Below are positions 55,341 to 64,000 of a stretch of 64,000 nt of DNA, piece after piece. Numbering within the stretch: the stretch's first letter is position 1; the number at the start of each line of letters is the position of its first letter. Position numbers and translations under genes: made by a program. The notes beneath the pieces were generated by a model. The model worked only from the letters and a program-made list of their open reading frames with translations. It ran no database searches and was not told the origin of the DNA. Source of the stretch: Rhodocyclus tenuis (GTDB lineage: Bacteria; Pseudomonadota; Gammaproteobacteria; Burkholderiales; Rhodocyclaceae); NCBI RefSeq assembly GCF_014197755.1, contig NZ_JACIGE010000010.1, positions 1-64,000 on the forward strand, given 5' to 3'.

Positions 55341-56192
55341 ATGAAAAAAGAGCAAACCGCGTTGTTGCTGAGACCGCCTGAGCCGGCCATTTCGCTGACG
55401 CAGGTGCTGGGCCAGAGCGAGCGCGTCAGGGATATCGTCGAGGAGTGTGCCGACGACCTGTCCTTGGTCAATGCCGGCCTGAAGCGCGAGCTGCAGGAGG
55501 TTGATGTTTCCCCCGGTGTTGAAAGCGCTCTCGAAAAGAGCGAGGTCGTCGAAAGCAAGGTGCAGGACGCTTCCGAGGCACTGGCGGCGGTGAATAGTGC
55601 GCTGAAGGACGAGGTCAGGGAGCGGGCCGTAATTGATGAGCAGCTGGCAACGCTCACCCGGCAGGCCGACGAGGCGCGCCGTGCGTCGCTGCACGATCCT
55701 TTGACCGGCCTGCCCAATCGCGCGCTGTTCAATGATCGACTGAGCCATGGGCTGGCATCGGCCAACCGCAACGGCCTGCCACTGGCGGTGATGTTCATCG
55801 ATCTTGATGACTTCAAGAGGATCAACGACTCGTATGGGCACGATGTCGGCGATCTCGTCCCGCAGACCATCGCCGGACGGCTCAAGGAAACGACGCGCGA
55901 GGACGACACCGTCTGCCGCCACGGCGGCGACGAGTTCCTCTACATCCTGATGGAAATCGACAGCGAGCGCGATCTCGCGACCGTCGCCGAAAAGATCATC
56001 AATGCGGTTCAGGCGCCGTGTGACATTCGCGTCCGCGATGTCGACACCCGCCTGAGCGTCAACCCGAGCATCGGCATATCGATCTTTCCCAAGGACGGAA
56101 TCACTGCGGACGCGCTGCTCGATCTCGCCGACAAGGCCATGTATCGGGCAAAGCAGGCAAAGACAGGCTATTCATTTGCCGGTGCCGCTTAA
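55341..56192 (+). CDS. Diguanylate cyclase (GGDEF)
   Basis: This 283-residue soluble protein has a helical coiled-coil N-terminus (about residues 30-115) and a GGDEF domain (about 117-280). The active site is GGDEF at 195-199 and the product-inhibition site RxxD is Arg186-Asp189 (REDD). It should make c-di-GMP with feedback control. No EAL or sensory domain is attached. The substrate-binding LHDPLTGLPNRALF segment is intact. Confidence 0.93.
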   Translation: MKKEQTALLLRPPEPAISLTQVLGQSERVRDIVEECADDLSLVNAGLKRELQEVDVSPGVESALEKSEVVESKVQDASEALAAVNSALKDEVRERAVIDEQLATLTRQADEARRASLHDPLTGLPNRALFNDRLSHGLASANRNGLPLAVMFIDLDDFKRINDSYGHDVGDLVPQTIAGRLKETTREDDTVCRHGGDEFLYILMEIDSERDLATVAEKIINAVQAPCDIRVRDVDTRLSVNPSIGISIFPKDGITADALLDLADKAMYRAKQAKTGYSFAGAA

Positions 56193-56193
56193 G

Positions 56194-56219
56194 CCGGGCC
56201 CGCCTTGCCGGGCCCGGCG
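56194..56219. terminator. Bidirectional hairpin between convergent genes
   Basis: GCCGGGCCC and its exact complement flank an 8-base loop, two bases after the cyclase stop and before the stop of the minus-strand gene. It is GC-rich without a T-run, so a factor-assisted terminator is more likely. Confidence 0.5.
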
Positions 56220-56235
56220 GCAGGAGCGAAGCGCC

Positions 56236-56700
56236 TCACTTCTTGTTGAACACCGCATTCATCTTGTTCTGGTCGATGTATTTCACGTACTCGCCAACTG
56301 ACGCGGTGACTTCCGGGTTGGACATCAGTTCCTGCATCGCCAGCTGACCGACCACGCCGAAAGCGGTTTGCAGTGCGCCGCTGCCTTCCCGTTCCATGGC
56401 GATCCGGGCTTGCGAGGGGCATCTTTCGGTCAGCAGCTTGGTGATGATGTTGCCCATGCCGCGGTTGATTTCATCGCGCTGTGCCTGCGAGACGTTCGAG
56501 ATGTTGCGGATTTCCGGGTGGGCCGACATGGCGAGAAAGATCCAGCGCGCCAGGTCCTTGCGGTCGCGGCCGGTGGTGTTGTCGGCCAGACAGCCCGACA
56601 GCGCGTCGGTGGCCGGGCTGGCGATGGCGGGCGCTGCCGGAATGATCGCGGCGAAGGCGGCGAAGGCGGCAATAGCGAGAATGCTTGCGGACTTTTTCAT
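56236..56700 (-). CDS. Conserved secreted protein of unknown function
   Basis: This 154-residue protein has a signal sequence (ILAIAAFAAFAAIIPAAPAIA) and a helical mature domain with two Cys (GCLADNTTGRDR and ERCPSQAR). It starts directly after the RidA stop (TGA followed by ATG), so both are one operon. Family not identified. Confidence 0.75.
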   Translation of the reverse strand: MKKSASILAIAAFAAFAAIIPAAPAIASPATDALSGCLADNTTGRDRKDLARWIFLAMSAHPEIRNISNVSQAQRDEINRGMGNIITKLLTERCPSQARIAMEREGSGALQTAFGVVGQLAMQELMSNPEVTASVGEYVKYIDQNKMNAVFNKK

Positions 56701-57069
56701 TCAGATTTTCTCCGGGGTGATCTGGCTGACGGCAGCCGTCAGAGCGATTTCGACGCGATATTGGGGGGTGGCCAGCTTCGCCTCGACGCAGGCGCGAACG
56801 GGCGCCGATCCTTCCGGAAGCCATGCATCCCAGACGCGGTTCATGGCGTCGTAGTCCTGCATGTCGGCCAGATAGATCGTCGCCTGGAGAATGCGCGCGC
56901 TGTCGCTTCCCACCTGCAGCAGCAGCCGGCCGATGCTGGCGAGGAGGTTTTCGGTCTGCGCGCTGATGTCGGCATCGAGGTTCGACGGCACTTCGACGAT
57001 GTAGGCCGTGCCGTTATGCACGACGGCATCCGAGAAGCGGCGGGTGGTTCCAAAACGGATAATATTCAT
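56701..57069 (-). CDS. RidA-family protein
   Basis: This 122-residue protein has the chorismate-mutase-like fold of YjgF/RidA: the start IIRFGTTRRFSDAVVHNGTA, the middle ARILQATIYLADMQDYDAMN and the end APVRACVEAKLATPQY with the conserved Arg that binds carboxylates. RidA proteins hydrolyse reactive enamines/imines; subgroups outside RidA proper have other roles. The first strand is degenerate compared with RidA. Start at 57069. Confidence 0.88.
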   Translation of the reverse strand: MNIIRFGTTRRFSDAVVHNGTAYIVEVPSNLDADISAQTENLLASIGRLLLQVGSDSARILQATIYLADMQDYDAMNRVWDAWLPEGSAPVRACVEAKLATPQYRVEIALTAAVSQITPEKI

Positions 57070-57255
57070 TGGCTTGCAATCTTGTGTGAGAAAGCAGCAG
57101 GCTTGTTGCGTGGAAGCGGCGGCCTGCATGCGCGCAGGCCGCAAGCATATCGCATGTTGGCATGGTCTTCCGGCGCTTCGTCGGCAAAGAAAAATGCACT
57201 TATTCCGCCGGCGGGGCTACGCTGAACGTCTGGCGCAACGACAGGAGCGGTCAAC

Positions 57256-58236
57256 GTGGAATTCAGGGACTATTACAAGATTCTCGGCGTCGACAAGAGC
57301 GCGACCGCCGACGAGATCAAGAAGGCCTACCGCAAGCAGGCGCGCAAGTACCATCCGGACGTGAGCAAGGAGCCGGATGCGGAAAAGCGCATGCAGGAGG
57401 TCAACGAAGCCAACGAAGTGCTCTCCGACGCCGAGAAGCGCGCCGCCTACGATCAGCTTGGCAGCCGCTATCAGGCGGGACAGGAGTTTCAGCCGCCGCC
57501 GGACTGGGGCAGTGGCTTCGAGTTCTCCGGCCGCGACTTTGGCGGTGCCGGCGGCGATTACAGCGATTTCTTCGCCAATCTGTTCGGTCGCGGCGGCGCT
57601 GCGGCCGGCGGGCCGTTCCGCTCGGCGGCCGGGCAGGGCGGCTACCAGATGCGTGGCGAAGACCGTCACGCGCGGATTCTGATCGATCTGGCCGACGCCT
57701 ATCACGGCGCGGTGCGCACGATCAGCCTGCAGGCGCCGGTGGCGGATGAATCCGGGCGCATCGTCGTGCGCGAGCACAGCCTGAAGGTGCAGATCCCCAG
57801 GGGCGTCAAGGAAGGGCAGCACATCCGTCTGGCCAGCAAAGGCAGTCCCGGCATCGGCGGTGGGCCGGCGGGCGATCTCTTTCTTGAACTGAGTTTCCGG
57901 CCGGACGTCCGCTATCGCGTTGATGGCCGCGATGTGTTCACCAGCCTGCCGGTGACGCCGTGGGAAGCCGCGCTTGGCGCGAGCATCGAGACGCCGACGC
58001 CGAGCGGCCCCCTGCAGCTCAAGGTGCCGGCTGGTTCGCAAAGCGGACGCAAGCTGCGCCTGAAGGGGCGCGGCATTCCCGCGCCGGCTGGGCAGGATGC
58101 CGGCGATCTGTATGTGCTGCTGGAAGTGGTGCTGCCGCCGGCCGACAGCGATGCTGCTCGTCACCTCTATCAGGAAATGGCGCGCGAGCTGGCTTTCGAT
58201 CCGCGCCGGCAAAACGGTCAGGCGAAAGGAGTCTGA
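57256..58236 (+). CDS. cbpA: CbpA, DnaJ-type co-chaperone
   Basis: This 326-residue protein has an N-terminal J domain with HPD at residues 33-35, a Gly/Phe-rich linker and two beta-sandwich C-terminal domains, but no zinc-finger, as in CbpA (curved-DNA-binding DnaJ). It stimulates DnaK. The start is GTG at 57256 with AGGAGCGG upstream. It is coupled to cbpM, whose start is three bases after the stop. Confidence 0.94.
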   Translation: MEFRDYYKILGVDKSATADEIKKAYRKQARKYHPDVSKEPDAEKRMQEVNEANEVLSDAEKRAAYDQLGSRYQAGQEFQPPPDWGSGFEFSGRDFGGAGGDYSDFFANLFGRGGAAAGGPFRSAAGQGGYQMRGEDRHARILIDLADAYHGAVRTISLQAPVADESGRIVVREHSLKVQIPRGVKEGQHIRLASKGSPGIGGGPAGDLFLELSFRPDVRYRVDGRDVFTSLPVTPWEAALGASIETPTPSGPLQLKVPAGSQSGRKLRLKGRGIPAPAGQDAGDLYVLLEVVLPPADSDAARHLYQEMARELAFDPRRQNGQAKGV

Positions 58237-58239
58237 GCC

Positions 58240-58563
58240 ATGACGCACACTGAAATCGTCGTCGGCGTGGTGCTTGATGAGGCGGCACTGACGCTGGAAG
58301 AGCTGGCGCGGGCCTGCGCGGTCGACACCCGCTGGGTGGTCGAGCATGTCGAGGCCGGCTTTCTCGGTGACGGCTCGCTCGGCGTCAGCCATTGGCGCTT
58401 CAGCAGCAACGACCTGACGCGAGCCCGTTGCCTGCGACAGCTCGAGCGCGCCTTTGCCGCCGAGCCCGAACTCGCGGCGCTGGTGGCCGATCTGCAGGCG
58501 GAAGTCCGCTCACTCCGCCAGCAGCTGCGTGCTGCCGGCTTCAGCGAGTCGCGCGGCAGCTGA
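58240..58563 (+). CDS. cbpM: CbpM, modulator of CbpA
   Basis: This 107-residue MerR-like helix protein contains the LTLEELARACAVDTRWVVEHVEAG region and inhibits CbpA's J-domain function in E. coli. It ends with a coiled coil (LVADLQAEVRSLRQQL). Confidence 0.9.
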   Translation: MTHTEIVVGVVLDEAALTLEELARACAVDTRWVVEHVEAGFLGDGSLGVSHWRFSSNDLTRARCLRQLERAFAAEPELAALVADLQAEVRSLRQQLRAAGFSESRGS

Positions 58564-58618
58564 TCCGCGCGGGTAGCGTCAGCGGCGCACGCCACGGCGC
58601 GCGCCGCTGACCCTGGCC

Positions 58619-59875
58619 TCAGTCGCGCAGCGCCGCCAGTGCGCCGGCCAGATCGCGGCGCAGGTCGTCGACGCTCTCGACGCCGATCGACAGGCGCAGC
58701 AGCGAATCGCCGATGCCGATGGCGGCGCGCTGTTCCGGCGGGATGCTGGCGTGCGTCATGATCGCCGGGTGCTCGATCAGGCTTTCGACGCCGCCGAGGC
58801 TTTCGGCCAGCGTGAACACCTCGCAGCGGTCGAGCATGCGCAGCGTGCCGGCGAGGTCGGTGGCGAGTTCGAGCGCGATCATGCCGCCGAAGCCGCTCAT
58901 CTGCCGCCTGGCAAGTTCGTGCTGCGGGTGCGAGGGCAGGCCGGGGTAGATCACTTTCGCCACGCCCGGCTGCTGCTCCAGCCAGCCGGCGAGTTCGAGC
59001 GCGTTGGCACAGTGCCGCTCCATGCGCAGCGCCAGCGTCTTGATGCCGCGCAGCACCAGATAGCTGTCGAAGGGGCTGGCGATGGCGCCGAGCGCGTTGT
59101 GCAGGAAAGCCAGACGCTCGCGCCACGCCGCCTGATGCGGCTCGCCCCCGGCGACGGCGATGCCGCCGATGATGTCCGAGTGGCCGTTCAGGTACTTGGT
59201 CGTCGAGTGCATGACGATATCGAAGCCGGACTCCAATGGCCGCTGCAGCGCCGGGCTGGCGAAGGTGTTGTCGGCAACGGCGATGATGTTGTGTTCGCGG
59301 CACTGCGCTGCCAGCGCCTGCAGGTCAGCCAGGCGCAGCAAGGGGTTGGTCGGCGTTTCGACCCACAGCATGCGCGTGTTCGGGCGGATCGCGGCGCGCA
59401 CGGCGTCGAGGTCGGCGAGATCGACGAAGCTGAAGTCGAGCCCGGCGCTCTGCCGGCGTACGCGCTCGAACATGCGGTAGGTGCCGCCGTAGAGGTCGTC
59501 GCCGGCGATGACGTGGCTACCGGTTTCGCAGAGCTCAAGGATGGTGGCGATGGTCGCCAGCCCCGAGGCGAAGGCGAAACCCTGCGCGCCGCTTTCGAGG
59601 TCGGCGACGCAGCGTTCGAGCGCCCAGCGCGTCGGGTTCTGCGAGCGGCCGTAGTCGAGCCCGCCGTGCACGCCGGGGCTCTGCTGCACGAAGGTCGAGT
59701 TGGCGTAGATCGGCGTCACCACGGCGCCGGTCGCTGGGTCGGGGAACTGGCCGGCGTGGATGACGCGCGTGGCGAAGTCGAGGTGCTGCATGTCGAGCGC
59801 GGCGATGTGCTCGAGGTAGGACGGCACCTGCTGAGAATCTTGTTGAGCTTTGCTGTTCAGGATTTTGTTTTTCAT
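58619..59875 (-). CDS. Cystathionine gamma-synthase/lyase-family PLP enzyme
   Basis: This 418-residue enzyme belongs to the Cys/Met-metabolism PLP family. It has TPIYANSTFVQQSPG, the SGLATIATILELCETGSHV segment and the PLP lysine in MHSTTKYLNGHSDIIGG. It could be cystathionine gamma-synthase, cystathionine lyase or methionine gamma-lyase; I cannot decide. The first about 28 residues are longer than usual; an ATG at 59791 would give the family's normal start. It lies downstream of the hydrolase and MetY-like genes. Confidence 0.88.
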   Translation of the reverse strand: MKNKILNSKAQQDSQQVPSYLEHIAALDMQHLDFATRVIHAGQFPDPATGAVVTPIYANSTFVQQSPGVHGGLDYGRSQNPTRWALERCVADLESGAQGFAFASGLATIATILELCETGSHVIAGDDLYGGTYRMFERVRRQSAGLDFSFVDLADLDAVRAAIRPNTRMLWVETPTNPLLRLADLQALAAQCREHNIIAVADNTFASPALQRPLESGFDIVMHSTTKYLNGHSDIIGGIAVAGGEPHQAAWRERLAFLHNALGAIASPFDSYLVLRGIKTLALRMERHCANALELAGWLEQQPGVAKVIYPGLPSHPQHELARRQMSGFGGMIALELATDLAGTLRMLDRCEVFTLAESLGGVESLIEHPAIMTHASIPPEQRAAIGIGDSLLRLSIGVESVDDLRRDLAGALAALRD

Positions 59876-59884
59876 GTATTTATT

Positions 59885-60751
59885 CTATTGAGAAATGAAT
59901 CCGCGCAGTGTGTCGAGGACGGCGTCGGGCTGTTCGGCCATCAGCGAGTGGCCGGCGCCGGCCAGCGTCGTCAGCTGCGCGCCGGGCAGGCGGGCAATGA
60001 GTTCGCGGGTGGCGCGCGCCGGTGTCATGCGGTCGGCGGCGCCGGCAATGACCAGCACCGGGCAGGCGAGCGAGGTCAGCGGTGGCGAGGCCGGTGTGGC
60101 GTCGGCCTGATAGCGCCGGCAGGCGTCGAGCCCGGCGAGCAGCACACCGGTGCGCTGGCTGGCCATCAGCTGCCGGTTGGCGCCAAGCATCCAGGCGCCG
60201 GGAACGGTGTTGCCGCCGACGTGCGCGCGCGGCGAGTGCGACCAGTCGTTGATCATCTGCCAGGCCGCCGGCTCGTCGTCGCGCGCGGCGGCGATCAGGC
60301 CGTCGGACACCGGCATCGGCAGCGAGCAGCCGAGCAGTGCCAGTCGGCTGATGCGCCAGGGCGCGGCACGTGTGGCGACGTCGAGCGCGATCAGCGAACC
60401 CATGCTGTGGCCGATGAGCGTGGCGTGTGCCACGCCGGCGGCGTCGAGCAGTGCGACGATCCAGTCGGCGGCGGCTTCGATGCTGGCGGGTGGTGTGCCG
60501 CCGCTGCGCCCGTGGCCGGGCAGGTCGGGCGCCAGCACGGCGAAGCCATGGTGCGCGAACCAGCGGCTTTGCAGGTTCCAGCAACTGTGGTCCTGACCGG
60601 CGCCGTGGATGAAGACAACGACCGGCGCCGCCGCGGCCGGTCCGGCGGCATGCACCGGCGCTGCCGGGGGAAAGCTCGGCGCGTGCGCGTGGAAAGGCCG
60701 TCCGCCGGTGTAGCAGTAAGCGGTTTCGCCGCTGACGAGGAGTTCCATCAT
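59885..60751 (-). CDS. Alpha/beta-hydrolase of unknown substrate
   Basis: This 288-residue enzyme has HGAGQDHSCWN (oxyanion region), the nucleophile elbow IGHSMGSLIALDV with its Ser, the Asp in VIAGAADRMTP and His in LAGAGHSLMAE. It is sandwiched between two PLP transsulfuration enzymes with overlapping start and stop (ATGA with the MetY-like gene), so a role in sulfur metabolism is plausible, for example cleaving an acylated sulfur compound. It is not MetX-like. Confidence 0.88.
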   Translation of the reverse strand: MMELLVSGETAYCYTGGRPFHAHAPSFPPAAPVHAAGPAAAAPVVVFIHGAGQDHSCWNLQSRWFAHHGFAVLAPDLPGHGRSGGTPPASIEAAADWIVALLDAAGVAHATLIGHSMGSLIALDVATRAAPWRISRLALLGCSLPMPVSDGLIAAARDDEPAAWQMINDWSHSPRAHVGGNTVPGAWMLGANRQLMASQRTGVLLAGLDACRRYQADATPASPPLTSLACPVLVIAGAADRMTPARATRELIARLPGAQLTTLAGAGHSLMAEQPDAVLDTLRGFISQ

Positions 60752-62112
60752 GCCTCCCGCTTCGGCGAGGCAGCAGACGCAGCCGGTTTGCTGGACTTTG
60801 TCGCGCTGCTGCCACCGACCTTGGCGGCGGCATAGAGGCCGCGGCCGAGGTCTTCGAGCAGGTCGTCGGCGTCTTCGAGGCCGATCGACAGGCGGATCGT
60901 TCCCGGCGCGATGCCGGCGGCGGCGAGCGCCGTGTCGGACATGCGGAAATGCGTCGTCGACGCCGGGTGGATGACCAGCGACTTGGCGTCGCCGACGTTG
61001 GCCAGATGCGAGAAGACCTTCAGCGCCTCGATGAAGGCGCGGCCGGCTTCGCGGCCACCGGCGAGCGCAAAGCTGATGATCGAGCCGGCGCCGCGCGGTA
61101 GCAGGCGGGCGGCCAGCGCGTGGTCCGGATGCTCCGGCAGTTCGGGGTGAACCACCTGTGCGATGGTGCCGCTGCTGTCGCGCTGGGCGACGAGGAAATC
61201 GAGCACGCGGCGGGTGTTTTCGGCATGCCGTGCCATGCGCAGGGGCAGGGTTTCCAGGCCCTGCATCAGCTGGAACGAGGAGAGCGGCGACAGACAGGCG
61301 CCGAAATCGCGCAGCCCCTCGCGCCGCGCACGCAGCAGGAAGGCGCCGACGGTCGATTCCTCGGCGAACACCATGTCGTGAAAGCCGGCGTAGGGGGCGG
61401 TCAGCGTCGGGAAGCGTTCGGCGTTGGCCGCCCAGTCGAAGCGGCCGCCATCGACGAGCAGGCCGCCGACGACGGTGCCGTGACCGCCGATGAACTTGGT
61501 CGCCGAGTGCAGCACCAGATCGGCACCGTGTTCGAAGGGGCGCAGCAGCCAGGGCGTCGTCAGCGTCGAATCGACCAGCAGCGGCAGGCCATGCTCGTGC
61601 GCGATGGCGGCAACGGTAGGGATGTCGAGCACGTCGAGGCCGGGGTTGCCGATCGTCTCGCCGAAGAACAGGCGCGTCTCGGGGCGGATCGCCGCGCGCC
61701 ACGCGGCGGGGTCGCGTGGATTTACGAAAGTCGTTTCAATTCCGAATCTTGGCAGCGTATATTCAAGAAGATTATGCGATCCGCCGTAGAGCGAGCGGCT
61801 GGCAACGATGTGGCTGCCAGCGCCGAGCAGGGTGGCGATCGCGAGATGCAGCGCCGCCTGTCCCGAGGCGGTGGCGATCGCACCGACACCGCCTTCAAGC
61901 GCGGCGATCCGTTCTTCGAGCGCGGCGTTGGTCGGATTGGATATGCGCGAATAGACGTGGCCGGCGCGCTCCATGTTGAACAGCGCGGCGGCCTGATCGG
62001 CGTCCTTGAAGACGAAGGACGTGGACAGGTAGATCGGCTGCGCGCGCGCGCCAAACTGGCTGTCGGGTATCTGGCCCGCGTGCAGGGTCAGCGTGTCGAA
62101 TTTGTAGCTCAT
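60748..62112 (-). CDS. metY: O-acetylhomoserine sulfhydrylase-like enzyme
   Basis: This 454-residue PLP enzyme has the long MetY-type sequence: TLTLHAGQIPD, ISNPTNAALEERIAALEGG, the substrate-pocket SRSLYGGSHNLLEYTLP and the PLP lysine in LHSATKFIGGHGTVVGG. It makes homocysteine from O-acetylhomoserine and sulfide. The C-terminal 30 residues are Ala/Ser/Lys-rich. I chose the ATG at 62112 because the upstream extension has low-complexity composition and the family normally begins here. Confidence 0.9.
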   Translation of the reverse strand: MSYKFDTLTLHAGQIPDSQFGARAQPIYLSTSFVFKDADQAAALFNMERAGHVYSRISNPTNAALEERIAALEGGVGAIATASGQAALHLAIATLLGAGSHIVASRSLYGGSHNLLEYTLPRFGIETTFVNPRDPAAWRAAIRPETRLFFGETIGNPGLDVLDIPTVAAIAHEHGLPLLVDSTLTTPWLLRPFEHGADLVLHSATKFIGGHGTVVGGLLVDGGRFDWAANAERFPTLTAPYAGFHDMVFAEESTVGAFLLRARREGLRDFGACLSPLSSFQLMQGLETLPLRMARHAENTRRVLDFLVAQRDSSGTIAQVVHPELPEHPDHALAARLLPRGAGSIISFALAGGREAGRAFIEALKVFSHLANVGDAKSLVIHPASTTHFRMSDTALAAAGIAPGTIRLSIGLEDADDLLEDLGRGLYAAAKVGGSSATKSSKPAASAASPKREA

Positions 62113-62432
62113 TGCCGGGTGTCGGTCCTTGGACGGAGTTGTGGGGCGGCCGCTGGCGGCCTGGGGCGTCGCGCAGATTGATGCGGCGAAAGCGTCTTGT
62201 CCACGAAGCAATGCTGATGAGTTCATTCCCGAAACGGCCTTCTGCCGCGCCGGAATCGTGCCGTCGGCTGGCGACGATCGGTACATCCTGGCATATGCAA
62301 TCGCCTGCATAGCTTAGCAGAACTGGTTCGTTCGATTCGGCCGGCGGCTTCTCCAGAATTCAGCCTGTCGCCCCTGTTCGGGGCGGTTCCGGCGCCATGC
62401 GCCGGACGATTCCTGCCTTGAAGGAGCCTGCC
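62113..62432. other. Divergent promoter region between metY and PaaK-like gene
   Basis: About 320 bases hold no gene. I looked for a SAM- or SAH-type riboswitch but could not fold one by eye. The right part carries the AAGGAG sequence for the downstream start. Confidence 0.45.
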
Positions 62433-63830
62433 GTGGTCATCGCTTCCGCCCTGTTGTCGCCAAATTCGGCGAGCACCGCTGTGCCGCATCCCCATTCCGG
62501 CCGCGACTCGCGCTACTGGGACGCGGCGCTCGAAACGCAAAGCCGCGAAAGCTGGGAGCGTCTCAAGCTCGCCTCGCTGAAATCACACCTGCAGCATGCC
62601 TACCTCGGCTCGCCGTACTATCGCGCCGCCTGGTACGCGGCAGGCGTGCATCCGTCGCAGCTGAAGACGCTCGACGACCTGCGTCGTTTCCCGTTCATCG
62701 ACAAGAAGGTCGTCCGCGACCGCCAGCTGGCGATGCCGCCTTTCGGCGACATCTGCGCCGTTCCCGAACGCGACATCGTCTATATCTCGGCCTCCAGCGG
62801 CTCGACCGGCGTGCCGACAGCGTCGCCCTTCACGCAGCAGGACTTCGACGACTGGATCGACTACGAAGCCCGCCAGTTCTGGTCGTCCGGCCTGCGGCCA
62901 GAAGACCGTTACGCGCATTCGCTGAATTTCTCGCTGTTCGTCGGCGGCCCCTGCGTGCTCGGCGCGCAGAAGCTCGGCGCGCTGTCGATCCACGCCGGCA
63001 CGCTGCCTTCCGACCGCCTGCTGGCGATCATCCAGCAGTTCAAGGCGACGGCCATCTGGACGACGCCTTCCTACGCCTGGTATCTCGGCGAAACGGCGAT
63101 CAAGCAGGGCATCGATCCGGCGCGCGATCTGTCGATCCGGCGCATTTTCGTCGCCGGCGAGCCCGGCGGCTCGATTCCCGAGACGCGCAACCGTATCGAG
63201 GCGCTGTGGGGCGCGTCGGTCTATGACTATTACGGCCTCTCTGACATCTTCGGTTCCTGCGCCGGCATGTGCGAAGAGCGCAACGGCCTGCACTGGGCCG
63301 AGGATCACATCCACGTCGAAGTGATCGACCCCGATTCCGGCGAGCCGGTGGCCGAAGGCGAGCGCGGCGAACTGGTGCTGACGACGCTGAAGAAGTCGGC
63401 ACGGCCGATGATCCGCTTCCGCACCGGCGACATCGTCTCGTTTACCTCGGAGCCCTGCGCCTGCGGCCGCACCTCGCAGCGCATGCTTGGTGTGCACGGC
63501 CGGCTCGACGACATGCTGATCATCAAGGGCGTCAATGTCTTCCCGAGCGACGTCGAAGCAATTGCGCGCAAGGACCATGCGCTGACCGGCGAATACCGGC
63601 TGATCGTCCGCCGCGTCGATCACCTCGACCAGTTGACGGTGCAGATCGAGCGCACGGCGGCGGAAGCTTCGGCCGACGCCGATGCCGAACTGGCCGGGCG
63701 CTTCAGCCATCAGCTGAAGTCGATCGTCGGCATTTCGGCCAGCGTTGAAATCCTGCCGCCCGATACGCTGCCGCGCGCCACGCACAAGGCCAAGCGCGTC
63801 GACGACCAGCGGCAGGGCGTCTGGGGCTGA
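62433..63830 (+). CDS. Phenylacetate-CoA ligase-like enzyme (PaaK family)
   Basis: This protein (465 residues from the GTG at 62433) has the PaaK-type layout: SPYYRAAWYAAGVHP, the P-loop ISASSGSTGVPTASPFTQQD, YYGLSDIFGSCAGMCEERNG and RFRTGDIVSFTSEPCACGRT with the C-terminal FPSDVEAIAR. It forms aryl- or acyl-CoA; the substrate cannot be told. The GTG lies 6 bases after AAGGAG, which decides the start. No paa genes are near, so it may serve anaerobic aromatic metabolism. It is an orphan here. Confidence 0.85.
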   Translation: MVIASALLSPNSASTAVPHPHSGRDSRYWDAALETQSRESWERLKLASLKSHLQHAYLGSPYYRAAWYAAGVHPSQLKTLDDLRRFPFIDKKVVRDRQLAMPPFGDICAVPERDIVYISASSGSTGVPTASPFTQQDFDDWIDYEARQFWSSGLRPEDRYAHSLNFSLFVGGPCVLGAQKLGALSIHAGTLPSDRLLAIIQQFKATAIWTTPSYAWYLGETAIKQGIDPARDLSIRRIFVAGEPGGSIPETRNRIEALWGASVYDYYGLSDIFGSCAGMCEERNGLHWAEDHIHVEVIDPDSGEPVAEGERGELVLTTLKKSARPMIRFRTGDIVSFTSEPCACGRTSQRMLGVHGRLDDMLIIKGVNVFPSDVEAIARKDHALTGEYRLIVRRVDHLDQLTVQIERTAAEASADADAELAGRFSHQLKSIVGISASVEILPPDTLPRATHKAKRVDDQRQGVWG

Positions 63831-63853
63831 GCCTGTTTGCGCCGGCGGGTGGA

Positions 63854-64000
63854 CTACAGCCAGCCGGCGCGCTTGAAGCGGTAGTAGAGGAAGCCGCAGG
63901 TCGCGGCGATGATCGCCAGCGCCATCGGGTAGCCGTACTCCCATTGCAGCTCGGGCATGTGCGCGAAGTTCATTCCCCAGATGCCGGCGAAGGCGGTGGC
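63854..64000 (-). CDS. corA: CorA-type magnesium transporter (partial, C-terminus)
   Basis: The last 48 codons are visible and the gene runs off the window. The ion-selectivity motif is seen as GMN in AGIWGMNFAHMPEL, followed by a second helix (YPMALAIIAATCGFLYYRF) and a basic tail (KRAGWL), as in CorA. Confidence 0.9.
   Translation of the reverse strand, partial: ATAFAGIWGMNFAHMPELQWEYGYPMALAIIAATCGFLYYRFKRAGWL

Noticed and set aside
58751-60835. Long plus-strand frame of 694 codons
   Set aside because: It is the shadow of the PLP enzyme and hydrolase genes.
62113-62432. Possible SAM/SAH riboswitch before metY
   Set aside because: No conserved riboswitch core could be aligned by eye; a covariance search would be needed.

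Overview
The window is GC-rich DNA from a chromosome, densely packed with genes. The content suggests a betaproteobacterium, most likely Rhodocyclales (Azonexus/Dechloromonas/Azoarcus relatives). The reasons are a nitrogen-fixation accessory cluster (nifQ, a nifX-like gene, modBC), a lexA-imuA-imuB-dnaE2 mutagenesis operon, a full electron-transfer-flavoprotein set, an arsenic cluster and a COG3014/YcfL/LpoB lipoprotein operon. The genus is inference; there is no rRNA gene to anchor it.

Layout. 1-2.7 kb: an AT-richer accessory stretch with an orphan lipoprotein, a gene remnant and one integron-type gene cassette on the minus strand. 3-8 kb: an ABC exporter of the LolD/FtsX type with a secreted lipocalin-like (AttH/CrtC) protein. 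8-10.2 kb: a sensorless histidine-kinase-like protein and a TPR response regulator. 10.3-14.1 kb: a YqhD-type alcohol dehydrogenase, an old-yellow-enzyme reductase and two TetR regulators with visible palindromic operators. 14.3-18.6 kb: etfBA, a CbiM-like permease and a large acyl-CoA dehydrogenase. 18.7-24.3 kb: transporters (EamA, MarC) and a DcaP-like porin next to a polar amino-acid ABC system. 24.8-30.8 kb: an HDOD protein, ETF-ubiquinone oxidoreductase, a thioesterase and acetoacetyl-CoA synthetase. 31-34.5 kb: the LpoB/YcfL operon. 34.5-41 kb: the SOS mutasome operon behind one perfect SOS box. 41-44.1 kb: nifQ, a nifX-like gene and modBC behind a sigma-54 promoter with a NifA-type upstream site. 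45.7-49.4 kb: a SigZ-like ECF factor, a CSCS permease, a redox thioredoxin, arsC and acr3. 49.4-51.3 kb: an SMR pump, a DUF4124 protein and a secreted esterase. 51.5-54.8 kb: an array of four integron gene cassettes without an integrase. 55.3-64 kb: a diguanylate cyclase, RidA, cbpA-cbpM, a transsulfuration cluster, a PaaK-like ligase and the end of corA.

The acyl-CoA dehydrogenase, EtfAB and ETF-QO form one electron path from acyl-CoA oxidation to the quinone pool. The thioesterase and acetoacetyl-CoA synthetase fit the same fatty-acid/ketone metabolism. A related palindrome (ATACS-N4-SGTAT) lies in front of both etfBA and the ETF-QO/thioesterase pair, hinting at shared TetR control.

The most interesting part is the integrase-less cassette array at 51.5-54.8 kb plus the lone cassette at 1.6-2.6 kb. 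In each cassette the leading TTRRRY is complementary to the start of that cassette's own attC (one mismatch in one cassette), which is the signature of a circularised cassette. Two of the five cassette proteins carry an R-x4-H motif and a third has a HEPN-like helix, so a defence role is a reasonable hypothesis.
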